From Pseudoduganella lutea (GTDB taxonomy: Bacteria > Pseudomonadota > Gammaproteobacteria > Burkholderiales > Burkholderiaceae_D): 64,000 nucleotides of DNA. The translations under genes and the position numbers were made by a program. Within the stretch, counting starts at the first letter, position 1. Every line of letters begins with the position of its first letter. The notes below the pieces were generated by a model that had not been told where the DNA came from, did no database searches, and saw only the letters and a program-made list of their open reading frames with translations. This document shows positions 27,635 to 35,760 of this stretch, piece after piece. The stretch is taken from assembly GCF_004209755.1 (NCBI RefSeq), contig NZ_CP035913.1, positions 4,588,001-4,652,000 on the forward strand, read 5' to 3'.

Positions 27635-27958
27635 ATGCCTGAGAAAATCCAACTGAGCCCTGCGAAAGCCAAATGCCTACCCAGATCAGACCAATTGGTA
27701 GTGATTTCGGACGGGGTCTACGAGGGCGATGCCGTCGAGGGCGTGCGGTATCCATCTCCTGAGCACATGTCGGGATGGTGGCTGACGACTGACCGATATG
27801 ACGGCGACATCAAGTCATTGAAAACCGTCCATTTTTACCATATTGCTCAGTTTCGACCAGACCTGAATGACTTCCTCGGTCTGGCATTCGGCTACCGGTT
27901 TTTTTCCGGCGACGGCCGAACCTGGTTTGATCAGAAAGTAGCGGACTCCGAACCGTGA
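27635..27958 (+). CDS. Small protein, possibly immunity-type
   Basis: 107 residues from ATG 27635, with GAGG 8 nt upstream. The sequence reads DQLVVISDGVYEGDAVEGVRY, SGWWLTTDRYDGD, then FHFYHIAQF-like VHFYHIAQFRPDL and AFGYRFF. This pattern of a small soluble acidic protein with conserved SGWW and YRFF blocks recalls bacterial immunity proteins of the Imm33/DUF2185 kind, but I am not certain. No toxin gene is adjacent. It follows the exported protein by 32 bp on the same strand. Confidence 0.45.
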   Translation: MPEKIQLSPAKAKCLPRSDQLVVISDGVYEGDAVEGVRYPSPEHMSGWWLTTDRYDGDIKSLKTVHFYHIAQFRPDLNDFLGLAFGYRFFSGDGRTWFDQKVADSEP

Positions 27959-27971
27959 AACAGAAAATCTT

Positions 27972-28059
27972 GGCACCGCCTGGTGCCCCAACGGCGGCAG
28001 ATGCCAGTAAGGAAAATCGCGCCCTAGACGGTGCCCACTACCTGGTCGGCCGCCAGCAG
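27972..28059 (+). repeat. Interspersed repeat, copy A
   Basis: About 88 bp beginning GGCACCGCCTGGTG and passing through GTAAGGAAAATCGCGCCCT to CGGCCGCCAGCAG. It aligns along almost its whole length with copy C at 28936-29019. Shorter versions occur at 28556-28600 and 30684-30725. It lies between small genes of the array. Confidence 0.6.
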
Positions 28060-28111
28060 AGGAAAGCGCCGGTGACGGCTAAACGGTATAAACGATTTAT
28101 AGGAGCAGGGC

Positions 28112-28303
28112 ATGCTGCTGGATTACTTGAAGGCCGATATCGCCGAGATGATCGAACTATCGCAGAAGATCGAAAACTACGATGCGACACTGGCTGCATC
28201 GCACTCCATGGGTAGCCCAATCACGCCCGCTGACGCTGCGCACGCGGAGCGTAGCCAGCGGGGCCGGCGGCTTGCTGAACTGCGGGATAAATGGGGCGTG
28301 TGA
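28112..28303 (+). CDS. Small hypothetical protein
   Basis: 63 residues, start supported by an AGGAG site upstream. The N-terminal half is an amphipathic helix (LLDYLKADIAEMIELSQKIENYD) and the C-terminal part is basic (RSQRGRRLAELRDKWG). No domain recognised. It could be a real cassette gene, or a chance frame in the spacer. Confidence 0.4.
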   Translation: MLLDYLKADIAEMIELSQKIENYDATLAASHSMGSPITPADAAHAERSQRGRRLAELRDKWGV

Positions 28304-28319
28304 GCCCAAGGAAAAGACT

Positions 28320-28549
28320 ATGAAGATCGACCAAAATAGCCGGCAGAATGCAAAGAGTGCGGCAGCTCGCAACTGACCTGGCAAAGCTCCATCGTCAACC
28401 GTTCCGGTGTCCAGCAAGGACGCCTGAACACCTGTGATGTGGAGTGCTTGTTCTTCCTGGGTTGCGATGAATGCTCCGAAACCTTGATGACAATCGGTGC
28501 GGACAAAGTGGCTGATCTGATGAATGCCAACTTGGCGATCACCGCTTAA
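28320..28549 (+). pseudogene. Zinc-ribbon protein with a one-base frameshift
   Basis: A leader AAGGAAAA precedes ATG 28320, which reads MKIDQNSR. One base out of frame, from GAA at 28346, the sequence continues ECKECGSSQLTW, then RSGVQQGRL, CDVECLFFLGCDECSE and ends NANLAITA at TAA 28549. CxxC pairs in this order are typical of small zinc-ribbon proteins found in prophages and plasmids. Neither frame alone gives a sensible gene, since a TAG lies just upstream of the cysteine-containing frame. A single-base deletion near 28344 explains the sequence. It may be a sequencing error or a true mutation. Confidence 0.6.
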
Positions 28550-28555
28550 CTGGAT

Positions 28556-28600
28556 CGGAAAAGATGCGCTTCGGCGCCCGTACCTGGCCGGCTGCCAGCC
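28556..28600 (+). repeat. Interspersed repeat, partial copy B
   Basis: CGGAAAAGATGCGC followed by GGCGCCCGTACCTGG and CCGGCTGCCAGCC matches the second half of copies A and C. It lies directly upstream of the membrane-protein gene at 28612. Confidence 0.5.
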
Positions 28601-28611
28601 TAGGGAAATCG

Positions 28612-28923
28612 ATGACAGGACATCTCCGCAGGATCACATGGAGCCGCACAGGACTAACTTTGGTGGCCATCTACGGTTTCCTGACGATAGCCGCAGTCGT
28701 TACTGCCCTATGGTCGTCAGCGTCTGGCGATCCGAAGGGCCGTTTCGTTCTATTACAGCTACCGATAGCGCTCCAACTATCTGTGGTACCGGAAAGCCTA
28801 CTGCGGCAGTTAACCGAAATCTCTTGGGGTATGGCCTATCTAATGGTTTGGCCTGCGACAGCCCTGATACTGTATATGCTTGGGCACTTTGTAGGGGCTG
28901 TCCTAAAGCCTGGCTCGCCCTGA
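28612..28923 (+). CDS. Small membrane protein (SCO4225-like?)
   Basis: 103 residues from ATG 28612, preceded by AGGGA at a suitable distance; the frame extends upstream through the repeat, which I do not include. Two clear membrane segments are visible, about residues 13-35 (LTLVAIYGFLTIAAVVTALW) and about 70-92 (MAYLMVWPATALILYMLGHF). The linker contains SGDPKGRFVLLQLPIAL, which resembles the SCO4225 family of small membrane proteins. Function unknown. Confidence 0.5.
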   Translation: MTGHLRRITWSRTGLTLVAIYGFLTIAAVVTALWSSASGDPKGRFVLLQLPIALQLSVVPESLLRQLTEISWGMAYLMVWPATALILYMLGHFVGAVLKPGSP

Positions 28924-28935
28924 CTCGAAAAATGC

Positions 28936-29019
28936 GGCACCACCTGGTCCCACGATCCGGCCGGCGCCGGTAAGGAAAACCGCGCCCTGGTGGCGCCCGC
29001 ACTTGGCCGGCAGCCAGCA
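28936..29019 (+). repeat. Interspersed repeat, copy C
   Basis: About 84 bp, colinear with copy A at 27972-28059: GGCACCACCTGGTC, then GTAAGGAAAACCGCGCCCT, then TTGGCCGGCAGCCAGCA. Differences are mostly single substitutions and one short gap. Confidence 0.6.
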
Positions 29020-29120
29020 AGAAAAATAGGAGAACGTATGTTTTCGAAGTTTTTGAACTGGTGCGACGCTTCGACTCTCTCATCGTGTGGCATTCAGCGC
29101 CGGAAGAAAAGGGATACGGC

Positions 29121-29252
29121 ATGAGTCAGGGCATGCAGAAACGGATGCGTGAGCCGGCCGTTAACGTTGATGGCACGCCGATGGTGGGCCAGACCGATAT
29201 CAGTGGACGATCGTACGGATCAGATGGTGGATATGACTCTTCAAATTACTAG
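29121..29252 (+). CDS. Very small hypothetical protein
   Basis: 43 residues from ATG 29121 with a weak AGGG site upstream. The sequence contains PAVNVDGTPMVGQTDISGR and a Gly/Ser/Tyr-rich tail. The phrase suggests a conserved short protein rather than random sequence, but I recognise no family. Confidence 0.3.
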   Translation: MSQGMQKRMREPAVNVDGTPMVGQTDISGRSYGSDGGYDSSNY

Positions 29253-29545
29253 CTCCTAGCAAGCAGCATCGCTCAGGCGGGAGAACCCGAACTTTCGCGC
29301 GCGAAAGTCATCAAGGAAAACGCCATGGCGTGACCGAATTCACTGACTGGCAGAATCAATGAAGTGCCTCGCAGCGGGTTTATGATTCGCTCGCAGTCGT
29401 GAAACCGGGCACCGGGCCAAGGTCAAAGGCGAAGACAACTATAACAACCTAACGATCATCGTCGCACGCTGAAACGATAGCATTCTGTATGCCATCGTCT
29501 CGCCTGAGTATATAAAACATTCACCTGATCTAAGGAGATGAAGCT
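29253..29545 (+). other. Spacer with a possible gene remnant
   Basis: No intact gene. A leader-like AAGGAAAACGCCATGG occurs at 29313-29328 but opens a frame of only three codons. Further on, one frame reads GHRAKVKGEDNYNNLTIIVAR before a stop near 29471, which could be the tail of a lost protein. A good ribosome-binding site for the next gene begins near 29533. Confidence 0.3.
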
Positions 29546-30130
29546 ATGACCGACAAATACTACCAGCAGGGCCGCCGAAATGGCGTTATCCCCTACGGCT
29601 TAGAGCATGGGAGCGACGCCTACACATCTGCATTTCGGGGAGTGCAGGATCATAATGATGAAATGCAAGAGAAGCAGGCCGAGGCTTACAGGAAGGGTAT
29701 ATCGGAACCCCAAACACATGCGTTTCATGTCCCCAGCTCTCTCGATAACAACCAAGCTGTCCAAGTGCTCGGGCTATTAGCCGTTATTGCTATAGGTTTT
29801 GCATTTAGTACCCTGTTCTCGGTAACTGAACGCTGGAATGAGTACCAATACCCCTATAAGATCGTGGCGCTGTTCTACTATGTGCTACTTACGCTGCCCA
29901 TTACTGGCTTCGCTTCGATTTGGACGGCGATCATCCACAAGTTGTTTGATGGTTACTCGCTATGGAGCGTACCCATCGCGGTAGCAGCTGAATTTGTATA
30001 TTTCTTTCTGCTCATCACTGTAGCAATGTTATTGTATCAATTGATCAAAAAGCTACGCGTCCGCCTCTCAATGCTACTAGCCCCTGCGGTGTTCGCATTA
30101 TTATGGTATTTAGGTGACCAATTTTTATGA
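29546..30130 (+). CDS. Membrane protein of unknown function
   Basis: 194 residues, start supported by AAGGAG upstream. The first 70 residues are hydrophilic with many Tyr, Gln and Glu residues. Four membrane segments follow: about 72-92 (VLGLLAVIAIGFAFSTLF), 105-128, 143-165 (PIAVAAEFVYFFLLITVAML) and 175-192. No catalytic motif seen. The gene is AT-richer than the chromosomal genes and stands alone in the array. Confidence 0.55.
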   Translation: MTDKYYQQGRRNGVIPYGLEHGSDAYTSAFRGVQDHNDEMQEKQAEAYRKGISEPQTHAFHVPSSLDNNQAVQVLGLLAVIAIGFAFSTLFSVTERWNEYQYPYKIVALFYYVLLTLPITGFASIWTAIIHKLFDGYSLWSVPIAVAAEFVYFFLLITVAMLLYQLIKKLRVRLSMLLAPAVFALLWYLGDQFL

Positions 30131-30228
30131 GCTTGCAGCAGCCAATATCGCATTAGTAATCCTGGGAACTTCATAGCTTAGTAAGCTGTTCAAAGGAAAA
30201 GACGCCATGCGACACGCTCGACCAAGCC

Positions 30229-30455
30229 ATGCTGATCTACCAGCGCGCGATTGACAAGACGGTCGGTGCCGGCGAAGGCGCGGCTTGGTGGACCGAAGTG
30301 CAGGCTGAACTGGAAGCCGTGATTGCGGCGCCGACGACGTCGGCAGCAGCCGACATCATCGCCTCTGGCATCAGGTCTGGAAAGACGTCGGAGACACGCC
30401 AGCGCGGGCTGCTGGGCGCATTCGCCAGCACGCTGCAAGCGTGCTCGGCAAGTAG
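30229..30455 (+). pseudogene. Frameshifted hypothetical gene
   Basis: The frame from ATG 30229 reads LIYQRAIDKTVGAGEG, AAWWTEVQAELEAVI and DIIAS. One base out of frame, from TGG 30366, it continues WHQVWKDVGDTPARAAGR to TAG 30453. The joined product, with a WW-rich middle and an arginine-rich end, reads as one coherent protein, so a single-base change near 30363 has broken it. The same reading frame is open back through the AAGGAAAA leader near 30195. Function unknown. Confidence 0.5.
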
Positions 30456-30468
30456 AAGGAAAACCCGA

Positions 30469-30678
30469 ATGGCCACTTATGAGCAAATTAGGTCGGACGT
30501 GCAGGCGAAGCACGGCGTGTACGTGCAGAACTGCTGGATCGCCCATGTAAAAGAGCTGAATGGGCTAACCCCCAGACCGGCGACGAACAGGCGCTCGTTG
30601 GATGCCCGCGTTAAATCGTGTCCTGCCGAAGTACGGCCGATCATCGAAGCTTCGATGCGGCGCTTCGACATGATCTGA
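30469..30678 (+). CDS. Small conserved hypothetical protein (CWIAHVKE motif)
   Basis: 69 residues from ATG 30469, with an AAGGAAAA leader upstream. The sequence has TYEQIRSDVQAKHG, CWIAHVKELNGL, NRRSLDARVKSCP and ends MRRFDMI. This matches a widespread small family found in phages, plasmids and genome islands and often loosely annotated as RNA methyltransferase; I know of no proven function. A longer frame that joins it to the upstream pseudogene is an artefact of readthrough. Confidence 0.65.
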   Translation: MATYEQIRSDVQAKHGVYVQNCWIAHVKELNGLTPRPATNRRSLDARVKSCPAEVRPIIEASMRRFDMI

Positions 30679-30683
30679 ACGAA

Positions 30684-30725
30684 CGGAAAACAGGCGCCCA
30701 GTGCGTCCCGCGCCGGCCGGTCGCC
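30684..30725 (+). repeat. Interspersed repeat, partial copy D
   Basis: CGGAAAACAGGCGCCC followed by GTCCCGCGCCGGCCGGTCGCC. It is a weaker match to the second half of copies A and C, and is the least certain member of the set. Confidence 0.35.
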
Positions 30726-30747
30726 GGTATGTAGATGTGGGAACTAT

Positions 30748-30939
30748 ATGCCTCAGTACGATGAAGATGACGATAGCGAAATCTCCGATTATCAGCGCAA
30801 ACTGAACACGCAAATCCAAGAAGAATTAGATAAGCGTGGAGCGAGTGGCGTGCCTTTGGACGAAGTATCGGACGACTTGTTCGATGAAGCCGAGAAGGCG
30901 GCTAAGAAGATTGTCGGGGAAGACCCCGACGGGAACTAA
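30748..30939 (+). CDS. Small acidic protein
   Basis: 63 residues, very acidic (MPQYDEDDDSEISDYQ at the start, VSDDLFDEAEKAA later), predicted mostly helical. A weak GGA site lies upstream. No family recognised. It is followed by a strong hairpin, which suggests the end of a transcript. Confidence 0.45.
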   Translation: MPQYDEDDDSEISDYQRKLNTQIQEELDKRGASGVPLDEVSDDLFDEAEKAAKKIVGEDPDGN

Positions 30940-30959
30940 CTGCGCTGACCTAGCAGTGC

Positions 30960-30986
30960 CCGTTGCCCGCTACAAGCGGGCAACGG
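30960..30986 (+). terminator. Strong hairpin, possible terminator
   Basis: A 12-bp perfect stem, CCGTTGCCCGCT and its complement, with a 3-nt ACA loop. No T-run follows, so it may be an RNA-stabilising structure rather than an intrinsic terminator. It ends the run of small genes before an AT-rich gap. Confidence 0.45.
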
Positions 30987-31429
30987 CATTGAGAGGGTTG
31001 GGCACGGTGTCTGGCCAGCGGGGAAAAGAGACGCGCATGGCTGAGCCCTTGTGGCTCGGGATTGAGTGCTAATCAGATCGAGTTTGCGGGCGCGAAACCC
31101 CCAAACAACAAACATTATCAACATACATGTTTTAGTTGCTGCTCACACCAAAACATCTCCTATAAGAAATAAAGTTAGTTACCGCTACGCCAACTGAGAC
31201 CTTCCATTTCGAGCGCGCATTCGTATCTACTCGCACTAGCCCAACATGTAATTTGTTGTAAGCATCAAACATTATTGCATAAAGCTGAAAAAGTCACATT
31301 ACTGATTATTGACCCGGCCCGTCAACCGGCGCAAGCTAAAGTATGACATCCGATCAGGCTCTCCATACTGTGGACAATAGGCAAGTCTGCGTAAAAGCAC
31401 GTTCACTCCCATTCTGAAGGAGCACCGAA
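30987..31429. other. Intergenic DNA, no gene seen
   Basis: About 440 bp, becoming AT-rich from about 31090. No RNA gene or recognisable repeat was found. A GAAGGAG ribosome-binding site for the next gene lies at its right end. Confidence 0.4.
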
Positions 31430-31972
31430 ATGCCAAAATACGAAAAAGCGACGCACGAAAATTTATTCAATATAGGGTTGCAATGGAAGGACAATATGTG
31501 TCGTGAAGGTAACCGTTTGTTTCTCACCGACGAAAAGAAAAAGGAAATCGACAAAGCGCTGATGGAAATATGTGGATATACTGTTTATACAGTTTTTCAT
31601 AAGAACGACCCTTTTGTTAAGGTGCATGGAGGGAAAGGTGTTCCGTATACCACCATTATGGCGACCGCTGGGGCGAAAACTGACAAGGGCGCGTCTGAAG
31701 CAAATGACTACTTATTGTGGATCACTAATCAAAAAAAATTTGTAGACCTTTCTCTCAACATGCAAAACTTGGCTGTTATCACGCACGTTGCAGAAGTGGG
31801 TCGCGGCTATACTATAGACGCACTAAAAAATCTCGTCTATTTTTTAAATAAAGTTGGTCAAGGCAAGGATAAATGGAGTAATTTAAAGAATACCTATCAC
31901 GCCGCACTTACATACAAAGAAGACCAGGCCGACTACGTTCCTAGTAGTGACGATGACACTGACATGGACTGA
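31430..31972 (+). CDS. Hypothetical protein
   Basis: 180 residues, with AAGGAG upstream of the ATG. The protein is lysine- and aspartate-rich, has no signal peptide or membrane segment, and ends in a very acidic tail (SSDDDTDMD). The middle contains GGKGVPYTTIMATAGAKTD. No family recognised. It is AT-rich compared with the genes to its right and is the last plus-strand gene of the small-gene array. Confidence 0.5.
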   Translation: MPKYEKATHENLFNIGLQWKDNMCREGNRLFLTDEKKKEIDKALMEICGYTVYTVFHKNDPFVKVHGGKGVPYTTIMATAGAKTDKGASEANDYLLWITNQKKFVDLSLNMQNLAVITHVAEVGRGYTIDALKNLVYFLNKVGQGKDKWSNLKNTYHAALTYKEDQADYVPSSDDDTDMD

Positions 31973-32171
31973 GGCCGGGCGACCTGGCTGGAAGGACGAG
32001 CTACGTGATCCGCAGAATTGGAAGCCGGGCATCGGTATGGACGAAGCCGGCAACACGTGGACGGCGACTGATCGAAAACTGGATCAACGCCTGAGTCCAA
32101 GGAAAACAACGCGCCCCCAAGGACGGATACAAATCGACCGATTAGAGTGTTTTGTATCTGCTCTCTTGCAA

Positions 32172-32199
32172 AATGGCGCCCATCTCAACGGGCGCCATT
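32172..32199. terminator. Hairpin between convergent genes
   Basis: AATGGCGCCC and its exact complement with an 8-nt loop. It lies between the plus-strand gene ending at 31972 and the minus-strand gene ending at 32243, as expected for a shared terminator. T-runs are weak on both sides. Confidence 0.5.
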
Positions 32200-32242
32200 G
32201 TCGTTGACTGTCGAACCTATCGCTGGTTCGCAACCGCTGCCG

Positions 32243-32977
32243 TCAACGGCGCCGGCGGCGGGCGAGGGCGGCGATGCCGGCCAGCCCGGTCAGCAGCATC
32301 ACGCCCTGTTCCGGTTCCGGTACCGCGCTGATCGAGATATTGTCGACGGCAACGTCGAAATAGGTATAGCCGAACACCATGCCCGGCACATAGGTGGTGA
32401 ACGCCACTTCGTCGACACCGGCCAGCACGCTGGCGAAGGTGCGGTCCGATGGCAGGTAGGGCATGCCGGTGCTGTCTTCCGCGCCATAGCCGCCCCAGCC
32501 GGCCGGCAGCGTCGTGGCCGACGTGTCATCGATGGTGACCGACAGTTGCTGCCAGCCGGGCTTGCTGGCATCGAGCGTGCCGACCTTGACCCAGACGCTC
32601 GTGTAGGGCAGGCCGTTGGTCATGTTGTCGTAGTCGCGCAGTTCCAGCACCAGGTCGCGCGTGACTTCGCGGTTGAAGAAGTAGACGCTCTGTGCCGAGA
32701 CGTCGATGCCGAAGGTCACGCTGCCCATCTGCGTATAGTCGCGCACGAAGTCCGTGTTGCTGCGGGTGGACCAGGCCACGCCGAAATTCTCCATCTGGGT
32801 GCGCAGTGCCGGTGCGCCATTGCCGAGCGACGGATCGATGGCGGAACCGCCATTGCCGTCCATCGGTTGCAGGCCGTACCAGCCTTCCTCGCCGTTCGAG
32901 AAAGTCACTGTGCTGCCGGCGGCAGTGGCGGTGGCCTGGAGCGTGGCCAGCAACAATATCGTCAAAGTCTTCTTCAT
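32243..32977 (-). CDS. PEP-CTERM sorted exported protein
   Basis: 244 residues. An N-terminal signal peptide (MKKTLTILLLATLQATATA) and a C-terminal PEP-CTERM signal are both present: VPEPEQ, a hydrophobic stretch (GVMLLTGLAGIAALA) and RRRRR. Such proteins are processed by an exosortase and usually end up on the cell surface or in exopolysaccharide. The mature part is beta-rich and Trp/Tyr-rich (GEEGWYGLQPMDGNGG). Function unknown. GC-rich and host-like, in contrast to the genes on either side. Confidence 0.85.
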   Translation of the reverse strand: MKKTLTILLLATLQATATAAGSTVTFSNGEEGWYGLQPMDGNGGSAIDPSLGNGAPALRTQMENFGVAWSTRSNTDFVRDYTQMGSVTFGIDVSAQSVYFFNREVTRDLVLELRDYDNMTNGLPYTSVWVKVGTLDASKPGWQQLSVTIDDTSATTLPAGWGGYGAEDSTGMPYLPSDRTFASVLAGVDEVAFTTYVPGMVFGYTYFDVAVDNISISAVPEPEQGVMLLTGLAGIAALARRRRR

Positions 32978-33369
32978 AGTCGTCCTTGTGCGTTGAATGG
33001 ACCGCGTATCGCTGTGCCGGCGCAGGGTAAGCGCGGCCAGCCGGCGCTTGGGCGAGGCGCCGACACTTAATTTTTACTTAAGGGATACGCTGGCCATTCT
33101 CGACGGCGAAATACCGCCTGTCAAAGACGATCGATGACTGTTTTGTAACAAAGTGCTGTGTGGAATTTGAGCATTCCGAAGCAATAACACCCGTGTCACG
33201 GCGTGCCTGATGCCACCACTAGCAATCACCTGACCCTCTCTCTCTCTCCAGCTACATATTTTATATTGATGATAACTTGTCGTTAGTATAGTCTGCTGTA
33301 GGTAGGGCTTCCCTCTAGGCACGTCGCGATTCGCTGCAGGCAGCAGTCAATTTATCGCTATCCGCCATT
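32978..33369. other. Intergenic stretch, no gene seen
   Basis: About 390 bp upstream of the PEP-CTERM gene. It contains a short CT-dinucleotide run (about 33236-33249) and AT-rich DNA on the right. Presumably it holds the promoter of the PEP-CTERM gene; no clear -35/-10 pair was picked out. Confidence 0.35.
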
Positions 33370-33873
33370 CTATTTCCTGTCAGCCAGTATTTGTTTTCCG
33401 CGTGCGCTTCTCTCCGGGATGAATTCCGAGAATGTAATCTCGGCGGTATCATCCGGATAAAGATGCAATCCTGCGTACTGAGTTCCTGCTGGGACATTTT
33501 CGGGCGCAACTAATAAAATATTCTTTATCATCATAGGTTCTCCATTTCGCGGAGTTCCTTTCGGACCGCCCAAGGTCCAGGTCAAAGTCTGGGCCCCATA
33601 CGGAATTCTCACGCCGGTAATTGTCCCGGTGCCGCCAAATCTATTCATGACGCCCAAGTCGGTGCCATTGAAGATAATGTCGGTGATGACTCGGTCAACA
33701 TACGAGAACATCTCCACATCCAATACGATATCGTTATCCATTTTTCTTCCTCCTTGCCCACATGCAGTCAGGGGCATGAATGCTATTATGCTGAATAGCT
33801 TGAGAGCGCTTCTTCTATCCGGTGCTGCCGATCCTGTCAAGGTAGCCGGTGCCTTTTTATTCTGTTTATTCAT
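33370..33873 (-). CDS. Lipoprotein of unknown function
   Basis: 167 residues. A hydrophobic segment ends in PLTAC, a good lipobox, at about residues 34-38 after a long basic N-terminus that includes RRSALKLF. The mature part is beta-rich (VDRVITDIIFNGTDLGVMN, GVRIPYGAQTLTW) and resembles the small envelope lipoproteins that often accompany type VI effectors, but no signature is decisive. A decayed reading frame ends 24 bp upstream on the same strand, so it may be the second member of a broken pair. Confidence 0.5.
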   Translation of the reverse strand: MNKQNKKAPATLTGSAAPDRRSALKLFSIIAFMPLTACGQGGRKMDNDIVLDVEMFSYVDRVITDIIFNGTDLGVMNRFGGTGTITGVRIPYGAQTLTWTLGGPKGTPRNGEPMMIKNILLVAPENVPAGTQYAGLHLYPDDTAEITFSEFIPERSARGKQILADRK

Positions 33874-33896
33874 AAATGCGCCTATATGCTTTCTGA

Positions 33897-34059
33897 TCAG
33901 TGCACAATTCTAATTTTACAGATAGATAACCTGTCGACGGGCGCCGGTTCGATATATCCGTACCAGCCTTCGCTCTCCGTCAATCGCGTGATCAAGCCCA
34001 AGTCTTTTCAAATATGCATCTGCCTGCCTGAACGGCCAACAAGGATACCCGATCGTCCA
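33897..34059 (-). pseudogene. Decayed gene fragment
   Basis: Reading the minus strand, one frame gives WTIGYPCWPFRQADAYLKRL and a second frame continues LGLITRLTESEGWYGYIEP before TGA at 33897. The two pieces join naturally at LGL, which suggests an ancestral protein of which about 50 codons survive, broken by a frameshift and cut off upstream. The family is not recognised. Evidence is only the coherence of the translated text. Confidence 0.28.
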
Positions 34060-34316
34060 CTAACGTCGGGAAACACTTCTTGAAATGATTCTTGACGTAT
34101 GGACCGTATGAAATGGTGCGCAAGGAAATTCAAAGCCTGAGTTGATGGACCGCCGGTGGGTTGATAACGTCAGCATTTCCGGAAACCAGACGCAGGATTG
34201 GTGTGTTGAACGCGACAGGACGAGCAGGCGGATGACCGGGCGGTCTATCAAAAGAGATAGATAGCTTGCAGGGGCTCTTCCCCCGGTGCACAGTAGCGCT
34301 TTCACAAGGAGACCTC

Positions 34317-35078
34317 ATGCGGGCACAACGACTCGACTTCCCGGGCGCCAACGGCAATAACCTGGCCGCGCGCCTCGACGCGCCGGACGGCCCGGCCCGT
34401 GCCTATGCGCTGTTCGCCCACTGCTTCACGTGCGGCAAGGATGTGTTCGCAGCGAGCCGCATTGCCCAGGCACTGACCGAGCACGGCATCGCCGTGCTGC
34501 GCTTCGACTTCACGGGACTGGGCGCCAGCGAGGGGGAATTCGCCAACACCAATTTTTCGTCGAACGTGGAAGACCTGCTGGCCGCCGCCGGTTACCTGCG
34601 CACGCAGTTCGCGGCGCCGCGGCTGCTGATCGGCCACAGCCTGGGGGGCGCGGCCACGCTGGCCGTGGCCGGCATGGTGCCGGAAGCGCAAGCCGTGGTG
34701 ACGATCGCCGCGCCCAGCGACCCGTCGCACGTGACGCACCTGTTCCGCGACCACATCGACACGATCACCGCGGAAGGCGAGGCCGAGGTGCAACTGGCCG
34801 GGCGGCCGTTCCGCATCCGCAAGCAGTTCCTCGACGACGTGGCCGAGCACAGGCTGAAGGAAAAGATCGGCGCGCTGAGGAAGGCGCTGCTGGTGATGCA
34901 TGCGCCCGGCGACACGACTGTCGGCATCGAGAACGCGATGAACATCTTCGTCGCGGCGAAGCATCCGAAAAGCTATATTTCGCTCGACACGGCCGACCAC
35001 CTGCTCACAAAACGTGACGATGCGGTCTACGTGGCCAACCTGATCGCCGCGTGGAGCGAACGCTATCTGAGGGATTGA
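34317..35078 (+). CDS. Alpha/beta hydrolase
   Basis: 253 residues from ATG 34317, with AAGGAG 6 nt upstream. The nucleophile elbow GHSLGG places Ser108; the oxyanion-side HCFTCGKD is near 35-42, and a C-terminal His in TADHLL is near 230. The sequence resembles the hydrolase half of bifunctional hydrolase/OsmC proteins, but no OsmC domain follows. A cytoplasmic carboxylesterase-like activity is likely; the substrate is unknown. It converges on the GST gene with only 4 bp between the stops. Confidence 0.85.
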   Translation: MRAQRLDFPGANGNNLAARLDAPDGPARAYALFAHCFTCGKDVFAASRIAQALTEHGIAVLRFDFTGLGASEGEFANTNFSSNVEDLLAAAGYLRTQFAAPRLLIGHSLGGAATLAVAGMVPEAQAVVTIAAPSDPSHVTHLFRDHIDTITAEGEAEVQLAGRPFRIRKQFLDDVAEHRLKEKIGALRKALLVMHAPGDTTVGIENAMNIFVAAKHPKSYISLDTADHLLTKRDDAVYVANLIAAWSERYLRD

Positions 35079-35082
35079 GGCT

Positions 35083-35724
35083 TCAGGCGCCGCGCGGCTT
35101 CCACTTCATGCCCGCCTGCACGGCCGGCCGCGCACCGACCAGCCCGAGCCAGCGCTGCAGGTTCGGCTTGCCCAGCGCGCCGGCCAGCGGTTCCTGCAGC
35201 CGTTCGCTGGCCGCCATGATCCACGGGTAGCAGGCGATGTCGGCGATCGTGTACTCGTCGCCGGCGACATACTGCGATGCAGCCAGTTGCGTGTCGAGCA
35301 CGGCCAGCAGCCGATCCGCCTCCTTGATGAAGCGCTCCAGTGCGAACGCGTCGTCCTGCTTCGAAAAGAAACCCAGCTGGCCCAGCATCGGGCCCAGGCC
35401 GCCGATCTGCCAGTGCAGCCACTGCGTCGCCTGCCAGCGCGCCGCGCCGGACGGGGCCAGGAACTTGCCGTGCCTGTCCGCCAGGTACGTGAGGATCGCG
35501 CCGCTTTCGAACAGCGACAGCGGGCCGCCATCGGCTTCATCGTCCGCATTGTCGTCAACCATCGCGGGAATCTTGTTGTTCGGCGCGATCTTCAGGAACT
35601 CGGGCTCGAACTGCTTGCCATTGCCGATATCGACAGGCACGGTTTCATAGGGCACGCCCAGTTCTTCCAGCAGGATGAGGGGCTTGCGGCCATTCGGGGT
35701 AGTCCAGGTATGCAGTGTGATCAT
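35083..35724 (-). CDS. Glutathione S-transferase, YfcG/YghU-like
   Basis: 213 residues. The N-terminal thioredoxin-fold domain starts MITLHTWTTPNGRKPLILLEEL; the TTPNGRK motif is typical of the nu-class GSTs YfcG and YghU, which show disulphide reductase activity. KIPAMVDD (the cis-Pro segment) and SLFESGAILTYLA for glutathione binding follow. The C-terminal helical domain runs from about 90 on. The likely role is glutathione-dependent reduction or detoxification in the cytoplasm. Confidence 0.88.
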   Translation of the reverse strand: MITLHTWTTPNGRKPLILLEELGVPYETVPVDIGNGKQFEPEFLKIAPNNKIPAMVDDNADDEADGGPLSLFESGAILTYLADRHGKFLAPSGAARWQATQWLHWQIGGLGPMLGQLGFFSKQDDAFALERFIKEADRLLAVLDTQLAASQYVAGDEYTIADIACYPWIMAASERLQEPLAGALGKPNLQRWLGLVGARPAVQAGMKWKPRGA

Positions 35725-35760
35725 CGGCGTCTCCAGTAGAAAAACACTGTAGCGTGACCG

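Noticed and set aside
27955..28215. GTG-started frame running through repeat copy A
   Set aside because: Most of it is the interspersed repeat, it overlaps the better supported small gene at 28112, and the product looks unstructured.
28336..28350. Programmed ribosomal frameshift in the zinc-ribbon gene
   Set aside because: No slippery heptamer is seen at the frame change; a simple one-base deletion is a better explanation.
31947..32207. Frame overlapping the end of the gene at 31430
   Set aside because: No ribosome-binding site; the later half lies in leader-repeat and terminator sequence.
33236..33249. CT-dinucleotide run as a phase-variation switch
   Set aside because: It is short and lies far from any start codon or identifiable promoter element.
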